From: Stomorhina lunata
Lineage: Eukaryota; Arthropoda; Insecta; Diptera; Rhiniidae
Length of the DNA: 64,000 nucleotides
Assembly: GCA_933228675.1 (NCBI GenBank)
Contig: OW121740.1
Coordinates: forward strand, 55,174,000-55,237,999
Reading direction: 5' to 3'
Shown: piece after piece, positions 54,201 through 64,000 of the stretch
Layout of the letters: every line of letters begins with the position of its first letter
Position numbering within the stretch: position 1 is the first letter of the stretch
Notes under the pieces: model-generated
Databases searched by the model: none
The model's input: the letters and a program-made list of their open reading frames with translations, nothing else
Told to the model about the DNA's origin: nothing
Translations under genes and position numbers: made by a program

Positions 54201-56219
54201 AATACAAATATTATTGAAGGGTATAAAAGTGAAATGAATTGAAAACTGTTTCAGATGATTTGATGCAGACCTCTGTTTCGTATGCAATATGTAATATAGT
54301 AAAGTTTATGTACAAAATTTAAATAAACAGTTTTATAAAAGAATGCATTATTTAGAAACATTTTTTAACATTCGACGAGTTTGACAACTTTTGGTATTTC
54401 TTTATTTAAAGCACGTTTTGGTGGAACTATTTGTAAGTTGATTTTTTACACAAGTTGCAACTTTCTTTCAAATTATTCTTGAATTTTAGTGTTTTTTTTT
54501 TTCAAATAATTGAATTTAAAATACATTCATTTAAAACTCTGTTCTATAAATAAACATAATAATATAAAAAAACTATAATAAAAGCAACGGTTTTTATAGT
54601 AAAAAGGGCCATGACAGTGACACTTTGACTTGACTTCAAGACACAAAACAAACGATGAAGATGAATTTTGAGGTTATTGTCAATGAGACTAAAAAACGAG
54701 AGATGTTGGCATTAAAAATACAATAAATACAATAACAATAAAAAACATTAAAAACCATAATAAAATGAAAATGTAATGAAAAAGAACTGATTTAAGTAAG
54801 AAGATATATATAACATATGAGAGGCCAAGCAAGAAAATGTTGGTATTGTAAAGCTTCTTCTTAATGAATTGGCTTTGGTAAATTTAATATAAATTTAAAT
54901 AAAATATGAATGAATGAATTTTGATAAATTATTTGAATTAAAATTTAACTGTTTAAAAATGTTATATTTATGTTCACGAGATGAAAATAAACGGGGAACT
55001 ACTGTTATTAATTGCTTTAATTTGAATAATAAAAACTAAAACTGAAGACTTAAGCCACAAACTTTGTTTAGAAATGAAAGGAATCAAAAGACTTAGGCAA
55101 CAAACTTTGTTTTTATTGTTGTTTAAAAGTTTTAGTTTTAAACAAAACAAAAGACTTAAGACATAAGCTTTGATGTGATTGCAAACTCAATTAATCAAAA
55201 CAAAAGACTTAAGACACAAACTTGCTAATTTCTGTTGCTAAAAGAAACAAAATGGAATTAAATTTTGAATTTAACTGCTTATTGCGGTTTTTAATAACAA
55301 AAAAACTTTTATAAAATTCTTTTTGCCAAAACCCTTTACTTTATGTTTGTTTCTTTGTCTTTTTAAATTTTTGTTAAAAAGTGAAATTTATTTTAAAATA
55401 TTCTTTAGTTTCTTTACAAAAAAAAACTCTGTAGCATAATTCAACACTAAAATTTAGGTCTCTTGGCTACTTGCTATGCAATATGTTACCATAGACTCCA
55501 TAAAGCTTTACAAACTTATTTTTATTATTTTTATTTTCCAATTTATTCAGCAAAGGCCTATATTTATTTTTTGGTTTTGTTTATTTTAAATTGCCTATAA
55601 CAGTTCTTAACTATGTGTAACCTGTTTCTTATGCTCATAGGCTCGTCTGTGTGCCATATAAGTAAAGTTTTTGTTGCTGTAAATTTTATGCATTTCTAAC
55701 CAAAAAATTTTTAAGGAAAATAACAAAATAACTGAAACGTTTATTTAAAAAATTCATTTAAAAATGACGTTTTTTTATGTTGTATACCAAAAGAAAAACG
55801 TGTTGTAAAATGCGTGTTCTGTCTTGTTGTTGCTTAAAAATATTTTTTAGTTTTTTTTTTGGTAGAACCACAAAATGGTGTCATCGTGATTTATGCTTAC
55901 GCACAACCTGTTGCTGTTCATTTAACATAAATAATTTGTTGCTTGGCTATCTTTTCAGTTTGTAGTTTAATTTGTGGCCAAAAGCGGGAGGGTTTTGGGT
56001 TTATTTTATATATTTTTTTGGGATTTCTAGGTTAAGAACAGCATGAGTAGGATTTATTAATGATTAGTTATTTTGGATTTTTTTTTCACATAAACAAGCC
56101 TCAGGAATATTTAACTTTTTAAGACTATTTTTTACTAGTCGATTTAATGTACAAATAAGGTCATTGTGTCAACATATTAAATCTAGATTTGGCTGACATC
56201 CCATAGTGGAAATGCCAAA
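54201..56219. other. A/T-rich DNA with a short degenerate repeat
   Basis: Four copies of AAGACTTAAGACACAAACTT-like words lie between 55,044 and 55,225. No gene was recognised; the 62-codon frame at 55,777 has no domain. Confidence 0.5.
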
Positions 56220-56222
56220 AAT

Positions 56223-56260
<38 letters not shown>

Positions 56261-56325
56261 ATATTCGATAAAAATCATACTATCATACTATATACTATCA
56301 TACTATATAATATATATATCATACT
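56220..56325. repeat. TA microsatellite and TATCATACTA repeats
   Basis: A (TA)n run of about 35 bp (56,225-56,258) is followed by several ATCATACTATA copies. Confidence 0.85.
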
Positions 56326-56479
56326 ATATAAGATTCGGCTGTGCCGAATCTTATATACCCACCATCAAGTTGTTTTAAATTTAAAAATATATCTCATATA
56401 TCTAAGAGGGTGTAGCTAATTCAAAATTTAGACCGAATTCGAAAAAAAGGTTACGCGGGATGGTATTGTTGGTAAAATA

Positions 56480-57770
56480 AAGGGTGGTTTAATTGTAAGG
56501 GCCGATGTTGAATGTGAACCACACCTAAACGAAAAGTTTTTTTCCGAATTTTATTTGACATTTCTCTATTTCAGACTTACTTAATTTAAGCCATGGCGAT
56601 ACACGATCCAACAACGTGTTAAAGTTGTCCACAAAATGGGTGTTTAAATCAAAATGCATATCGTGCACTTCGTGATTTTTTTGGTAAATTTGATCGTCCA
56701 AATGTGCGTACAATCGCAAAAACCGTGGAAAAATTCGAGCAAACCGGGTCTGTAGGAGATGTGAGAACACCAGTGCACCAGTGTACAGCTCGTACTGCAG
56801 AATATATTGCTACTGTTCCCGAAAGTGTGGCTGAAGAGCCGTCCTCCTCAACTCGTCGTCGTGCCCAACAATTGCATCTCTCACGCTCGTCGTTGATAAA
56901 CTTTATGCATAAAGACTTGCATTTACACGCTTACAAGGTGCAATTGGCTCAAGAACTAAAGCCTCTTAACCATTCCAAACGTCGTGAATGGGCAGAATAG
57001 TGGCAAGAAATGGCTACAGTGGATGATCAATTTTCGAAGAAAATCATCTTCAGTGAGAGGCACATTTTTACCTCAGTGGATTCGTCAATAAACAGAATTG
57101 CCGCATTTGGGCGAATGAGAATCCAAGAGTGATTGTCGAAAAACCAATGCACCCACAAAGAGTGACTGTTTGGTGCGGTTTATGGGCTGGCGGCATCTTT
57201 GGGTCGTATTTTTTCCAAAATGAGGCCGGTCAGGCAGTTACTGTGAATGGTCTTCGCTATCGTGAGATGATAACGAACTTTTTATGGGCCAAATTGGAAG
57301 ATATGGATGTGGACGATATGTGGTTTCAGCTGGACGATGCCACTTGCTACACAGCTAACGAAACAATGGCTCTTTTGCGCAACAAATTCAATGGCCGTAT
57401 TATCTCACGTAATGGCAATGTCAATTGGCCGCCAAGATCATGTGATTTTACACCGTTGGACTTTTTTCTTTGGGGTTATTTGAAAGAAAAGGTGTACGTC
57501 GAAAAGCAAGCAACAATTCAAGAGCTAAAGGATGAGATAATTCGGCACATTAACGACATAGAACCTCCATTATGCCTCAGGTTCATCGAAAATTTGGACT
57601 ATCGGATGGAGGTGTGCCGCCGTGGTCGCGGCGCCCATTTGGCCGATATTTTATTCCATACATAATTGAGTAATACCAATATATCATAATAAAATAAAAT
57701 TACAATAATTCCCTTAATAGTTTGTGTTTTATTCAAAATCAACATCGGCCCTTGAAATTTAACCACCCGA
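56480..57770 (+). mobile_element. Mariner (DD41D), second family, 1,291 bp
   Basis: It is flanked by TA (56,478-56,479; 57,771-57,772). The inverted termini share GGGTGGTT, AATT and AAGGGCCGATGTTG. The family B copy at 50.0 kb shows the empty site. Confidence 0.85.
56595..57665 (+). pseudogene. DD41D mariner transposase, broken
   Basis: The N-terminal part is recognisable from CAACAACGTGTTAAAGTTGT (QQRVKVVHKMG), then a stop and a frame change. 56,704-57,000 carries the second half of the DNA-binding domain (KTVEKFEQTGSVGD, then RRRAQQLHLSRSSL) and ends with TAG after RREWAE. The first catalytic Asp region is damaged: FSE followed by a frameshift replaces FSDEAHF. From about 57,129 the frame is open to the end, with D2 in FQLDDATCYTA and D3 in TPLDFFLWGYLKE; 41 residues separate them. 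The protein is similar to, but clearly distinct from, the 38- and 61-kb family. It is inactive. Confidence 0.88.
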
Positions 57771-58800
57771 TATTTGGATTAAATTCGGTTGCAGTAGCTT
57801 TAAAGTTCAACATTTAAAAGTATCTAAAAGGTTTCCTCCCTAGTATTTACTTTGCACAAAATTGTATTTCATAACCGGGTATAGTTTAGCATTAATTAGC
57901 CGTTAAATACTTTTCTTTTAGCTTAATATTTAGTTAAGATAAACATGAAAAAAAACTAAGTAAATTAGTTTATATTTACACAAAACTGAGCAATTTACTA
58001 GTAAAAAGCCATTAAATGATAAATCATTTGGAATTTCTTTATTTACAATATACAATATTTGGTGCATATCCTTAGGCGCGTTTTCAAGGGCATGAATTTT
58101 CGGGGGAAAAGTGCAATAACTTTAAAACTACCTCATGGATTTTCGCCTTTCACAATTTAAAATAAAGCTGTGTTAGTTCTCTTTAATATTCTATTATTTT
58201 TTCTTGTAAAAATTATTTATTTTTGGTCTAAATTTTGCAAAAACCAAAAAATAACCCATTTTTCCCCATACAAATGGGTTCTTAAACTTTGGACCAGATG
58301 CGCTCCTATGGAACGTTGTCCAATTTGGCTCAAATGTCCAGATCTAAACTTTTAGACCTAGTGTAACAATATTCCGTAGAAAAACATTTGAAATCAAAGA
58401 AAAAAAAAAAATTTCCTGTCACCCTAATCCATGTAACCCGGGGCGGGGTTATATGGGAGCTCTAACTAAATGTAAGCCGTTTTCGACCATTTTCAATACA
58501 CAACTTTCTTAAGATATCGAAAATATTTTTGTAAAATTTTGACGCTCTAGCTTTTTTCGTTAAGAAGATATCGAGCTTTTATCAGACGGGCAGACGGACA
58601 TAAACCCCCTTTTCTTTTTGTATTTTTGTGTTTCCGTAAGTTTTTTATAAGGGAACTATGGTCAAATGTTGACCGATTGTGATAAAATTTTGCACACTGA
58701 CTGTCATTAACATGTGCTAAATTTAGTGGCAAAAGCTATCACAGTTTATCATTTATTGGCATTTAAGTGTATTTTAGGTGGAATTTTGACTGTTTCCGTA

Positions 58801-59129
58801 AGTGTTTTGTAAGATTAGACCAAGGAAATTAAATAGCTATCAATCAATGTCCAGACTTTATATACGGTAGATGCATTAGGAACTCCTAACAAAGTATATG
58901 GACCTGTCGTACTGCTATCAACCTCTTTATTCTAAGTATATATTAAGCACAACGAAAAGTATTTTAAAACTTATTAATGTGAAACTATCAGGGACCGAAA
59001 ATAACTGTTATTTTTGAATTTTTGATTAAAAAAAGCAACCGCAAGGAAATGTCGGAGAATAAAACTAGGTATACCATTTTAATAAGTCTTGGACACAATT
59101 TTCATAAAATGCGATGATTTTTATTTTTT
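58801..59129. other. Spacer, no feature recognised
   Basis: A/T-rich sequence without gene or repeat ends that I can define. Confidence 0.4.
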
Positions 59130-59540
59130 AGAAAAAAAAAAAAATAACAGTTATTTTTTACTTTTATTTTTTCGGGCAAAAATAAAAGTTATTTTTAAAT
59201 TTTTATTTTTTCGAGCAAAAACAACAGTTATTTTTAACTTTTATTATTTCGATCATGAATAAAAGTTATTTTTTGACTTTTATTTTTTCGAGCAGAAATA
59301 AAAGTTATTTGTTGACTTTTATATTTTCGAGCAGAAATAAAAGTTATTTTTGTGTTTTCAACCCTAATTATGATTGCGTAACTCAACTCCATTAATTTTT
59401 GAGCATATGCAAATTATATTCACTGAAAAATTATCTTTGTTTGACAAAAATTTTCAATAAATTTATAATGAATTTAAACAAAAATAACTTTTATTTCTGC
59501 TCGAAAAAATAAAAGTCAGAAAATAACTTTTATTTCCGAA
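59130..59540. repeat. ~54-bp tandem repeat with inverted units
   Basis: The motif TTTTTTCGAGCAGAAATAAAAGTTAT, given in part as CGAGCAGAAATAAAAGTTAT, with spacer TTTTTGACTTTTATTT, recurs four or five times from 59,150 to 59,360. After about 120 bp, reversed units (AAAATAACTTTTATTTCTGC, then TCGAAAAAATAAAAGTC) appear at 59,480-59,535. The two blocks could pair as a long foldback. Confidence 0.75.
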
Positions 59541-59559
59541 TTTAGTCCAAAGATTTTAC

Positions 59560-59702
59560 CAACAATAACAATTAGCTTAACAAATTTGGTCCACATTTTG
59601 AATTAGCTGCACCTCGTAGATATATGAGATATGTTTCTAAATTTAGTACAACTTGATGGTGGGTATATAAGATTCGGCACAACCGAATATAACACTCTTA
59701 CT
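59560..59702 (+). mobile_element. INE-1-like family B tail fragment
   Basis: It reads ACAACTTGATGGTGGGTATA, then GATTCGGCACAACCGAATAT, then CTCTTACTTGTT. It is oriented opposite to the 56.3-kb copy and directly touches the family A copy that follows. Confidence 0.65.
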
Positions 59703-59703
59703 T

Positions 59704-60483
59704 GTTATACCCTTCACCACCATAGGCGGAAAGGGTATTATAAGTTTGTGCTGATGTATGTAACGCATAGAAATATTTGTCTTAGACCCACCTTTAAGTA
59801 TACCAATAGGCTTAGGATCACTTTCTGAGTCGATTAAGCGATGCCAGTTCGTCCGTCTGGCTGGATGGCTAGCTGAGCCCCCATGTAAACCATGTAATCA
59901 AACTATGGCTCGCAATTCTAAAGATAATTTAATGAAATTTGTCACAGATTTTTTTCATAGTGGCTATTGAAATTCGTCAAAATCGGTCCATTATTTATGG
60001 TACCTCCCATTGGTCCCACTTCCCGGAATTGATATTTTGGCCACTAATACCAATTTTTTTAATTTAAAACAAATACTACTTATGTAAACCAAAACCACTA
60101 TACCAAATTTTTTTGAAATCGGTCCACATTTGACCATAGCTCCCATACAAACTTATGTGTCAAAACGCACTAAATGAGACAAAAATCACTAGAACGCTCT
60201 TTAATCTGAAGATAATGAGAATTTTGAGTTAATTTTTTACATACTTTATAACTGTAATCAATTTGCCAAATTTTGAGTTAATCGGTCCACATTTGACCCT
60301 AGCTCTCATACAAGCCCAAATGGCGGAAACAGCTTCAATATATAAATTTTGAGAAAATGTTTGTATGATGGCAAAATTTAGCAAATATTTGTCTTTATAC
60401 TGGAAAAAGAATACCTTTGACCTAAGTGGTGAAGGGTATCATATGGTCGGGCTTGACCGACTATAGCACTTTCTTACTTATTT
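59704..60483 (+). mobile_element. INE-1-like repeat, family A, best full-length copy
   Basis: It starts TTATACCCTTCACCACCATA and ends with GTGGTGAAGGGTATCATATG, the GACCGACTATAGC stem-loop and CTTTCTTACTT. The sub-terminal inverted GGGTAT words at both ends and the tail stem-loop parallel Drosophila INE-1. It is non-coding. Confidence 0.68.
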
Positions 60484-60699
60484 TAATTTAGTTCATGTCA
60501 TCTATATCAAAATATCTACTAACGTAGTTCTATAAGATTCCTTATCAGTTTTTTTCAGTCCATGTCAGTTTTCTTTCAATGCACTAATTTTTTAACATAA
60601 GTTTTGAAGATACTTTTTTTGAAGTTTAAGACCGTGTTCTAATTTAAAACTTGTATTTTTATTCCATTTTACTAGAGGCTTAAACTATTTTAAATAATA
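60484..60699. other. A/T-rich spacer
   Basis: Nothing recognised. Confidence 0.4.
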
Positions 60700-61628
60700 A
60701 TGGGTGTTTTTTTTAGAGGTATAGAACTTCGAATTGAAATAAAACACAAAAAAATCGTTTTAATGTCCATCAATTTGGCTTTATTGGAAGGATAATTTTA
60801 TGCCATTAATGTTTAAATATGATTTCGGGCATGTGGCCGCCGCGGCTGGCTCGAATAAAGCCAATTCTACAGGTCCAATTTTCAACAACTTTTTCGAGCA
60901 TATGGGGCCGTATGTTGGCAATAACGCCACGAATGTTGGCTTCCAAGTCCCCTAACGTTTCTGGTTTGTTGGCGTAGACGAGCGACTTCACATATCCCCA
61001 AAGAAAATAATCCAGTGGTGTCAAATCGCACGATCTTGGTGGCCAATTGACCAATTTGCGATGAAAATCAGCATCGAGATCAATCTCATTTTCCGCCCAT
61101 ACACCAAAATCACGACGCATTGCATGGTCTCGCGGCTTCAATACTTGCACAAGCTGGATCTTGTAAGGTCGCAAGCCAAGATCTTTGCGCAAAATCTTCC
61201 ATAAAGTTGATGGACAAAGCTCCAATTGCTGTGCACGGTGGCGAATCGATTCATTCGGGTCCTCTTCAACACTTTGCTCTACAGCGGCAATTGTTTCTTC
61301 GGTCCGCACTGTTCGACGTCGCTGCGGATGCGTATTATCACATAGAGTAAACGTAGTGCGAAAACGATCCATGGTTAACCGAATTAATTGCTCTGATGGA
61401 CGATTATGTCGACCATAAAATGGACGGAGCTTGCGGTAAACTTCGCGAACTGAACCATTATTTTCGAAATAAATTTGCACGATTTGCAAGCGTTGTTCTT
61501 TTGTCAACCTGTTCATGATGAAATGGCAAACCGAACTAAATATTAATCACTTGACAGCTGACAAAATGGCCGCCAGTTAAAAAAGTGATGCCAACTTAAA
61601 GTTCTATACCTCAATAAAAAACACCCGA
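60700..61628 (-). mobile_element. Mariner (DD41D, rosa-like) copy 2, internally deleted, 929 bp
   Basis: It has the same termini as copy 1 at 37.6 kb, and TA flanks both ends (60,698-60,699; 61,629-61,630). It is 312 bp shorter than copy 1 because of one internal deletion. Confidence 0.88.
60806..61516 (-). CDS. Truncated mariner transposase with open frame (236 aa)
   Basis: The start is the ATG of MNRLTKEQRLQIVQIYFEN. Residues 1 to about 130 contain the complete helix-turn-helix DNA-binding region and linker (through KIQLVQVLKPRDHAM). Residue ~156 (ADFHRK) is joined directly to LVNWPPRSCDLTPLDYFLWG. The deleted part carries catalytic D1 and D2, so only D3 remains and it cannot transpose. 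The frame stays open to the normal C-terminus (MPEIIFKH), and the Cys that is a stop in copy 1 is intact here. If expressed it could bind element ends and act as a repressor, by analogy with KP-type deleted P elements; that is inference. Confidence 0.75.
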   Translation of the reverse strand: MNRLTKEQRLQIVQIYFENNGSVREVYRKLRPFYGRHNRPSEQLIRLTMDRFRTTFTLCDNTHPQRRRTVRTEETIAAVEQSVEEDPNESIRHRAQQLELCPSTLWKILRKDLGLRPYKIQLVQVLKPRDHAMRRDFGVWAENEIDLDADFHRKLVNWPPRSCDLTPLDYFLWGYVKSLVYANKPETLGDLEANIRGVIANIRPHMLEKVVENWTCRIGFIRASRGGHMPEIIFKH

Positions 61629-61630
61629 TA

Positions 61631-62359
61631 TAAGTTTTATGGCAATTTCATTGCATTTACAATTTGACAATTACAGGGGATAACATTTCAAACTCTTTTA
61701 AAGTTTCAAAATGTTGTAATTAACAGTGATAGAGAAAGACGTGTTTGATTCAAAACTAACTAAAGCTTTAGGGTCACGCACTTTCAGTACTAGATTCGTT
61801 TAATGTTGTTTTCCATTTTATTATTTCAATTGAATTTTTGTTTTATAAAAAAAAAACAAAAAATCTGAAAAACGTGCCAGAGATTTCTTTTAGTTTTTTA
61901 ATATCAAAAACTTATAGGCTTTTTCTTGTGATTTGTTTTCGAAATTGTTGATTAAACTTTTAATAAAATTAAAGAAATTATTGTAAATAAAACATGCACT
62001 ATTTTTATACCATAAATTTTGTTATTTTATTAGATCAAAAACACGTGTAGATTTTTAATTGCGAGCAAGAAAAAGAAGAAAGAAAATACAAATTAATAGA
62101 AGACAAAAACCTTAACGTTAAAGTTAGCATTAACATAAACTTCAAATTATATTTGAAGAAATTTTCAAAGGCGCGAATTAAAATGTTAATGTGGAATATA
62201 AATGTGAAAAATTATAAAGAGATTTACTTTTTTTTAATTAGGAAATTTTAGATCATTGATTGCACAGTGGGTGGATAAATAAATTCAAAAATTCAAAATT
62301 TTAATTTTCAGCTTTTTTCAATTCATTTCCATAAACCTGTGGTAAAGTATATTGGGTTT

Positions 62360-62365
<6 letters not shown>
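61631..62365. other. A/T-rich spacer
   Basis: No gene or element recognised. Confidence 0.5.

Positions 62366-62455
<90 letters not shown>
62366..62455. repeat. (AT)n microsatellite, ~90 bp
   Basis: An uninterrupted AT dinucleotide run. Confidence 0.95.
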
Positions 62456-62456
<1 letters not shown>

Positions 62457-62479
62457 AACACGTCTTTCTATATATATAG

Positions 62480-63960
62480 AATGGCTATCTCGAAAACGGC
62501 TCTAACGATTTCGATAAAATTTGGACAGTAGGTATCTTTTTTGATGTATAGGTCGAAGAAGAAGGGACTTTTGGAACTTTTACCTCTACGAGGGTAAAAA
62601 CGGGTAAAAAGGGGAAAAAATCGAAAACGCTATGTCTCCTAAAGTAATAGGTATAGAAACAAAATTAAAATTACGTTTTAAACAGCTTTGAAAATAAGCG
62701 GAACGGTGTTTGGTACTTTTTTGAAACTATGTCCGATAGGGGGTAAAAAAGGGTGAAAATAGTTTTTTTTGGCACCTTTTTAACCCACTCTTATATTTTA
62801 AACTAAAGAATATAGAAAGGAACTTGGTACTGCAATCAATAGATGTAAAAAAAACATGAAACACGTATTTGGTACTTTTTTGATTTTGGAGCCAAAATGG
62901 GTAAAAAAGGGATAAAATGATAACTTAACATCTCCAAAGTAATATGAATAGGAACATTATACATTATGTTAAATCCATTTTAAAAAAATGTACCGAATTC
63001 AATTGGCACCAAAAAAGTACCAAATATACATATGGAACTTTTAGAAATTAGGGAATAAAAAGGGGGAAAAATTAGTATTATTTTAAACAAATGAATGTTT
63101 GTCTGTATGTATGTTCTTTATAGAATAGTAAACTGTGAATTTGATTGTGTTATGCTCTTTAGCGAAGATGTTGCGGATAAGCCGGCGAAGGTTTTAAAGT
63201 TGATAAGACTAATTTCCGACAGATGGCGCCACTGAAAATTACTAAAAATTAATTTAATCGTAAACTGTACATTTGATCATGCTATGATCTTTAGCAAAGT
63301 TGTAGCGCATGGGCCGACGAAGGCTTTTTAGTTAGTATGAATAATTTCCGACAGGTGGCGCTACAAAAACTTACTCAAAGTCAATTTAATCGTAATCTGT
63401 ACATTTAATCATGCTACAATCTTTAGCAATGTTGTTGCACATGAGCCGACGAAGGTTTCTTAGTTGGTATGAAGAAATTTCGACAGGTGGCGCTACTGAA
63501 ATTTACTCAAAGTCAATTTAATCGTATGCTGTACATTTAATCATGCTATAATCTTCAGCAAAGTTGTTACGGATAAGCCGAAGAAGGTTTATGAATTGGA
63601 ATAAGCAAAGTCCGACAGGTGGCGCCACAGAAAACTACTCAAAATGAATTAAATCGTAAACTGTGCATTTGATCAGACTATAATCTTTAGCAAAGTTGTT
63701 GCGCATGAGTCGACAGAGGTTTCTGTTGATATGAATAATTTCCAAAATTATTCAAAATGAGTTAAACTGTAAACTATGCAAACTATGTGTTGGTCGAACA
63801 AAATAAATCAAATAATTCAAAATTAACTGAATATTTCTACAATGTCTTTCCTCTAAATTTATTTTAGCACTTTATAATATATAATATATAAAAACTTTAA
63901 AATTTTCCTCAAAATGCTTATCATAAAGCTCCGAGCAAGGCTCGGTCTACCAGGTACTAA
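62480..63960 (+). mobile_element. Minisatellite-bearing repeat with Helitron-like end
   Basis: A long non-coding repeat with many GGGTAAAAA words (62,580-63,070). The 131-bp array follows. Near the right end is a six-base GC stem, CCGAGC-AAG-GCTCGG (63,931-63,945), then eleven bases and CTAA (63,957-63,960). A stem-loop just before CTRR is Helitron-like, but the next base is G, not T. It may continue beyond the window. Confidence 0.35.
63120..63770. repeat. Five ~131-bp tandem repeats
   Basis: CGACAG(G/A)TGGCGC(T/C)AC recurs near 63,219, 63,351, 63,482 and 63,613, at 131-132 bp spacing. Each unit also holds GATC(A)TGCTA..ATCTTTAGC, AAGTTGT and GCCGACGAAGG. A partial last unit ends near 63,770. 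A relic of the same family lies at 34.83-34.98 kb. Confidence 0.8.
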
Positions 63961-64000
63961 GTTGTTATCAAAGTCCAGGTCGTAACTTTAAAGATACACT

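Larger units (their letters stand above)
56326..58800 (-). mobile_element. INE-1-like repeat, family B copy 2, split by a mariner
   Basis: It starts with the TTCGGCTGTGCCGAA stem-loop and CTTATATACCCACCATCAAG. It continues after the mariner with TTTGGATTAAATTCGGTTGC, which matches the uninterrupted family B copy at 50,010-50,035. 58,437-58,760 parallels 50,430-50,760 (CCGGGGCGGGGTTATATGGG). Confidence 0.6.

Noticed and set aside
61120..61418. Plus-strand 76-77-codon frames
   Set aside because: Antisense of the deleted mariner transposase.

Overview
The window looks like non-genic, repeat-dense DNA from the nuclear genome of a higher fly (Diptera; a calyptrate fly is my guess). It is very A/T-rich. 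It carries Ty3/Gypsy, RTE-like and DD41D-mariner elements, plus dispersed repeats whose 3' ends resemble the fly INE-1/DINE family. I found no intact host gene. The only host-like coding sequence is a ZNF622/REI1-type zinc-finger fragment, and it lies inside the LTRs of a retrotransposon.

Layout. 1-6 kb: A/T-rich DNA with an inverted repeat, a LINE RNase H relic and a decayed 31-bp tandem array. 6.0-7.7 kb: a Tc1-type transposase relic interrupted by a Helitron-like element with six ~143-bp repeats. 8-10.7 kb: INE-1-like repeats, a 581-bp terminal-inverted-repeat (TIR) element and a tRNA-derived SINE head. 12.9-14.1 kb and 16.2 kb: LINE relics. 20.3-33.0 kb: a complete 12.7-kb Ty3/Gypsy element. 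35.2-37.5 kb: a decayed RTE-like LINE split by a 1,046-bp MITE. 37.6-38.8 kb: a DD41D mariner. 39.7-46.0 kb: a nest holding a hAT-like MITE, a piggyBac-like MITE, a perfect 29-bp hairpin and an RTE-like LINE with an intact ORF. 46.3-49.4 kb: a ~30-bp satellite with higher-order structure. 49.9-60.5 kb: two INE-1-like families (A and B) in both orientations, a 516-bp MITE and a second mariner family. 60.7-61.6 kb: an internally deleted mariner that keeps an open frame. 62.4-64 kb: a dinucleotide tract and a second minisatellite-bearing repeat.

The main find is the Gypsy element at 20,287-32,986. It has an ACAT target duplication, 3,126-bp LTRs starting TGTT and ending AACA, a tRNA-Lys-type primer site, gag, and pol in the -1 frame with a slippery heptamer. 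By eye the two LTRs differ at one base. Each LTR contains an INE-1-like fragment and an antisense ZNF622-like fragment, so the present LTR is a chimera that has transposed as a unit. No polypurine tract is visible before the 3' LTR.

Functionally, only the Gypsy gag/pol, the RTE-like ORF and the deleted mariner ORF could still make proteins. Everything else is relic or non-autonomous. All coordinates and comparisons were made by eye.
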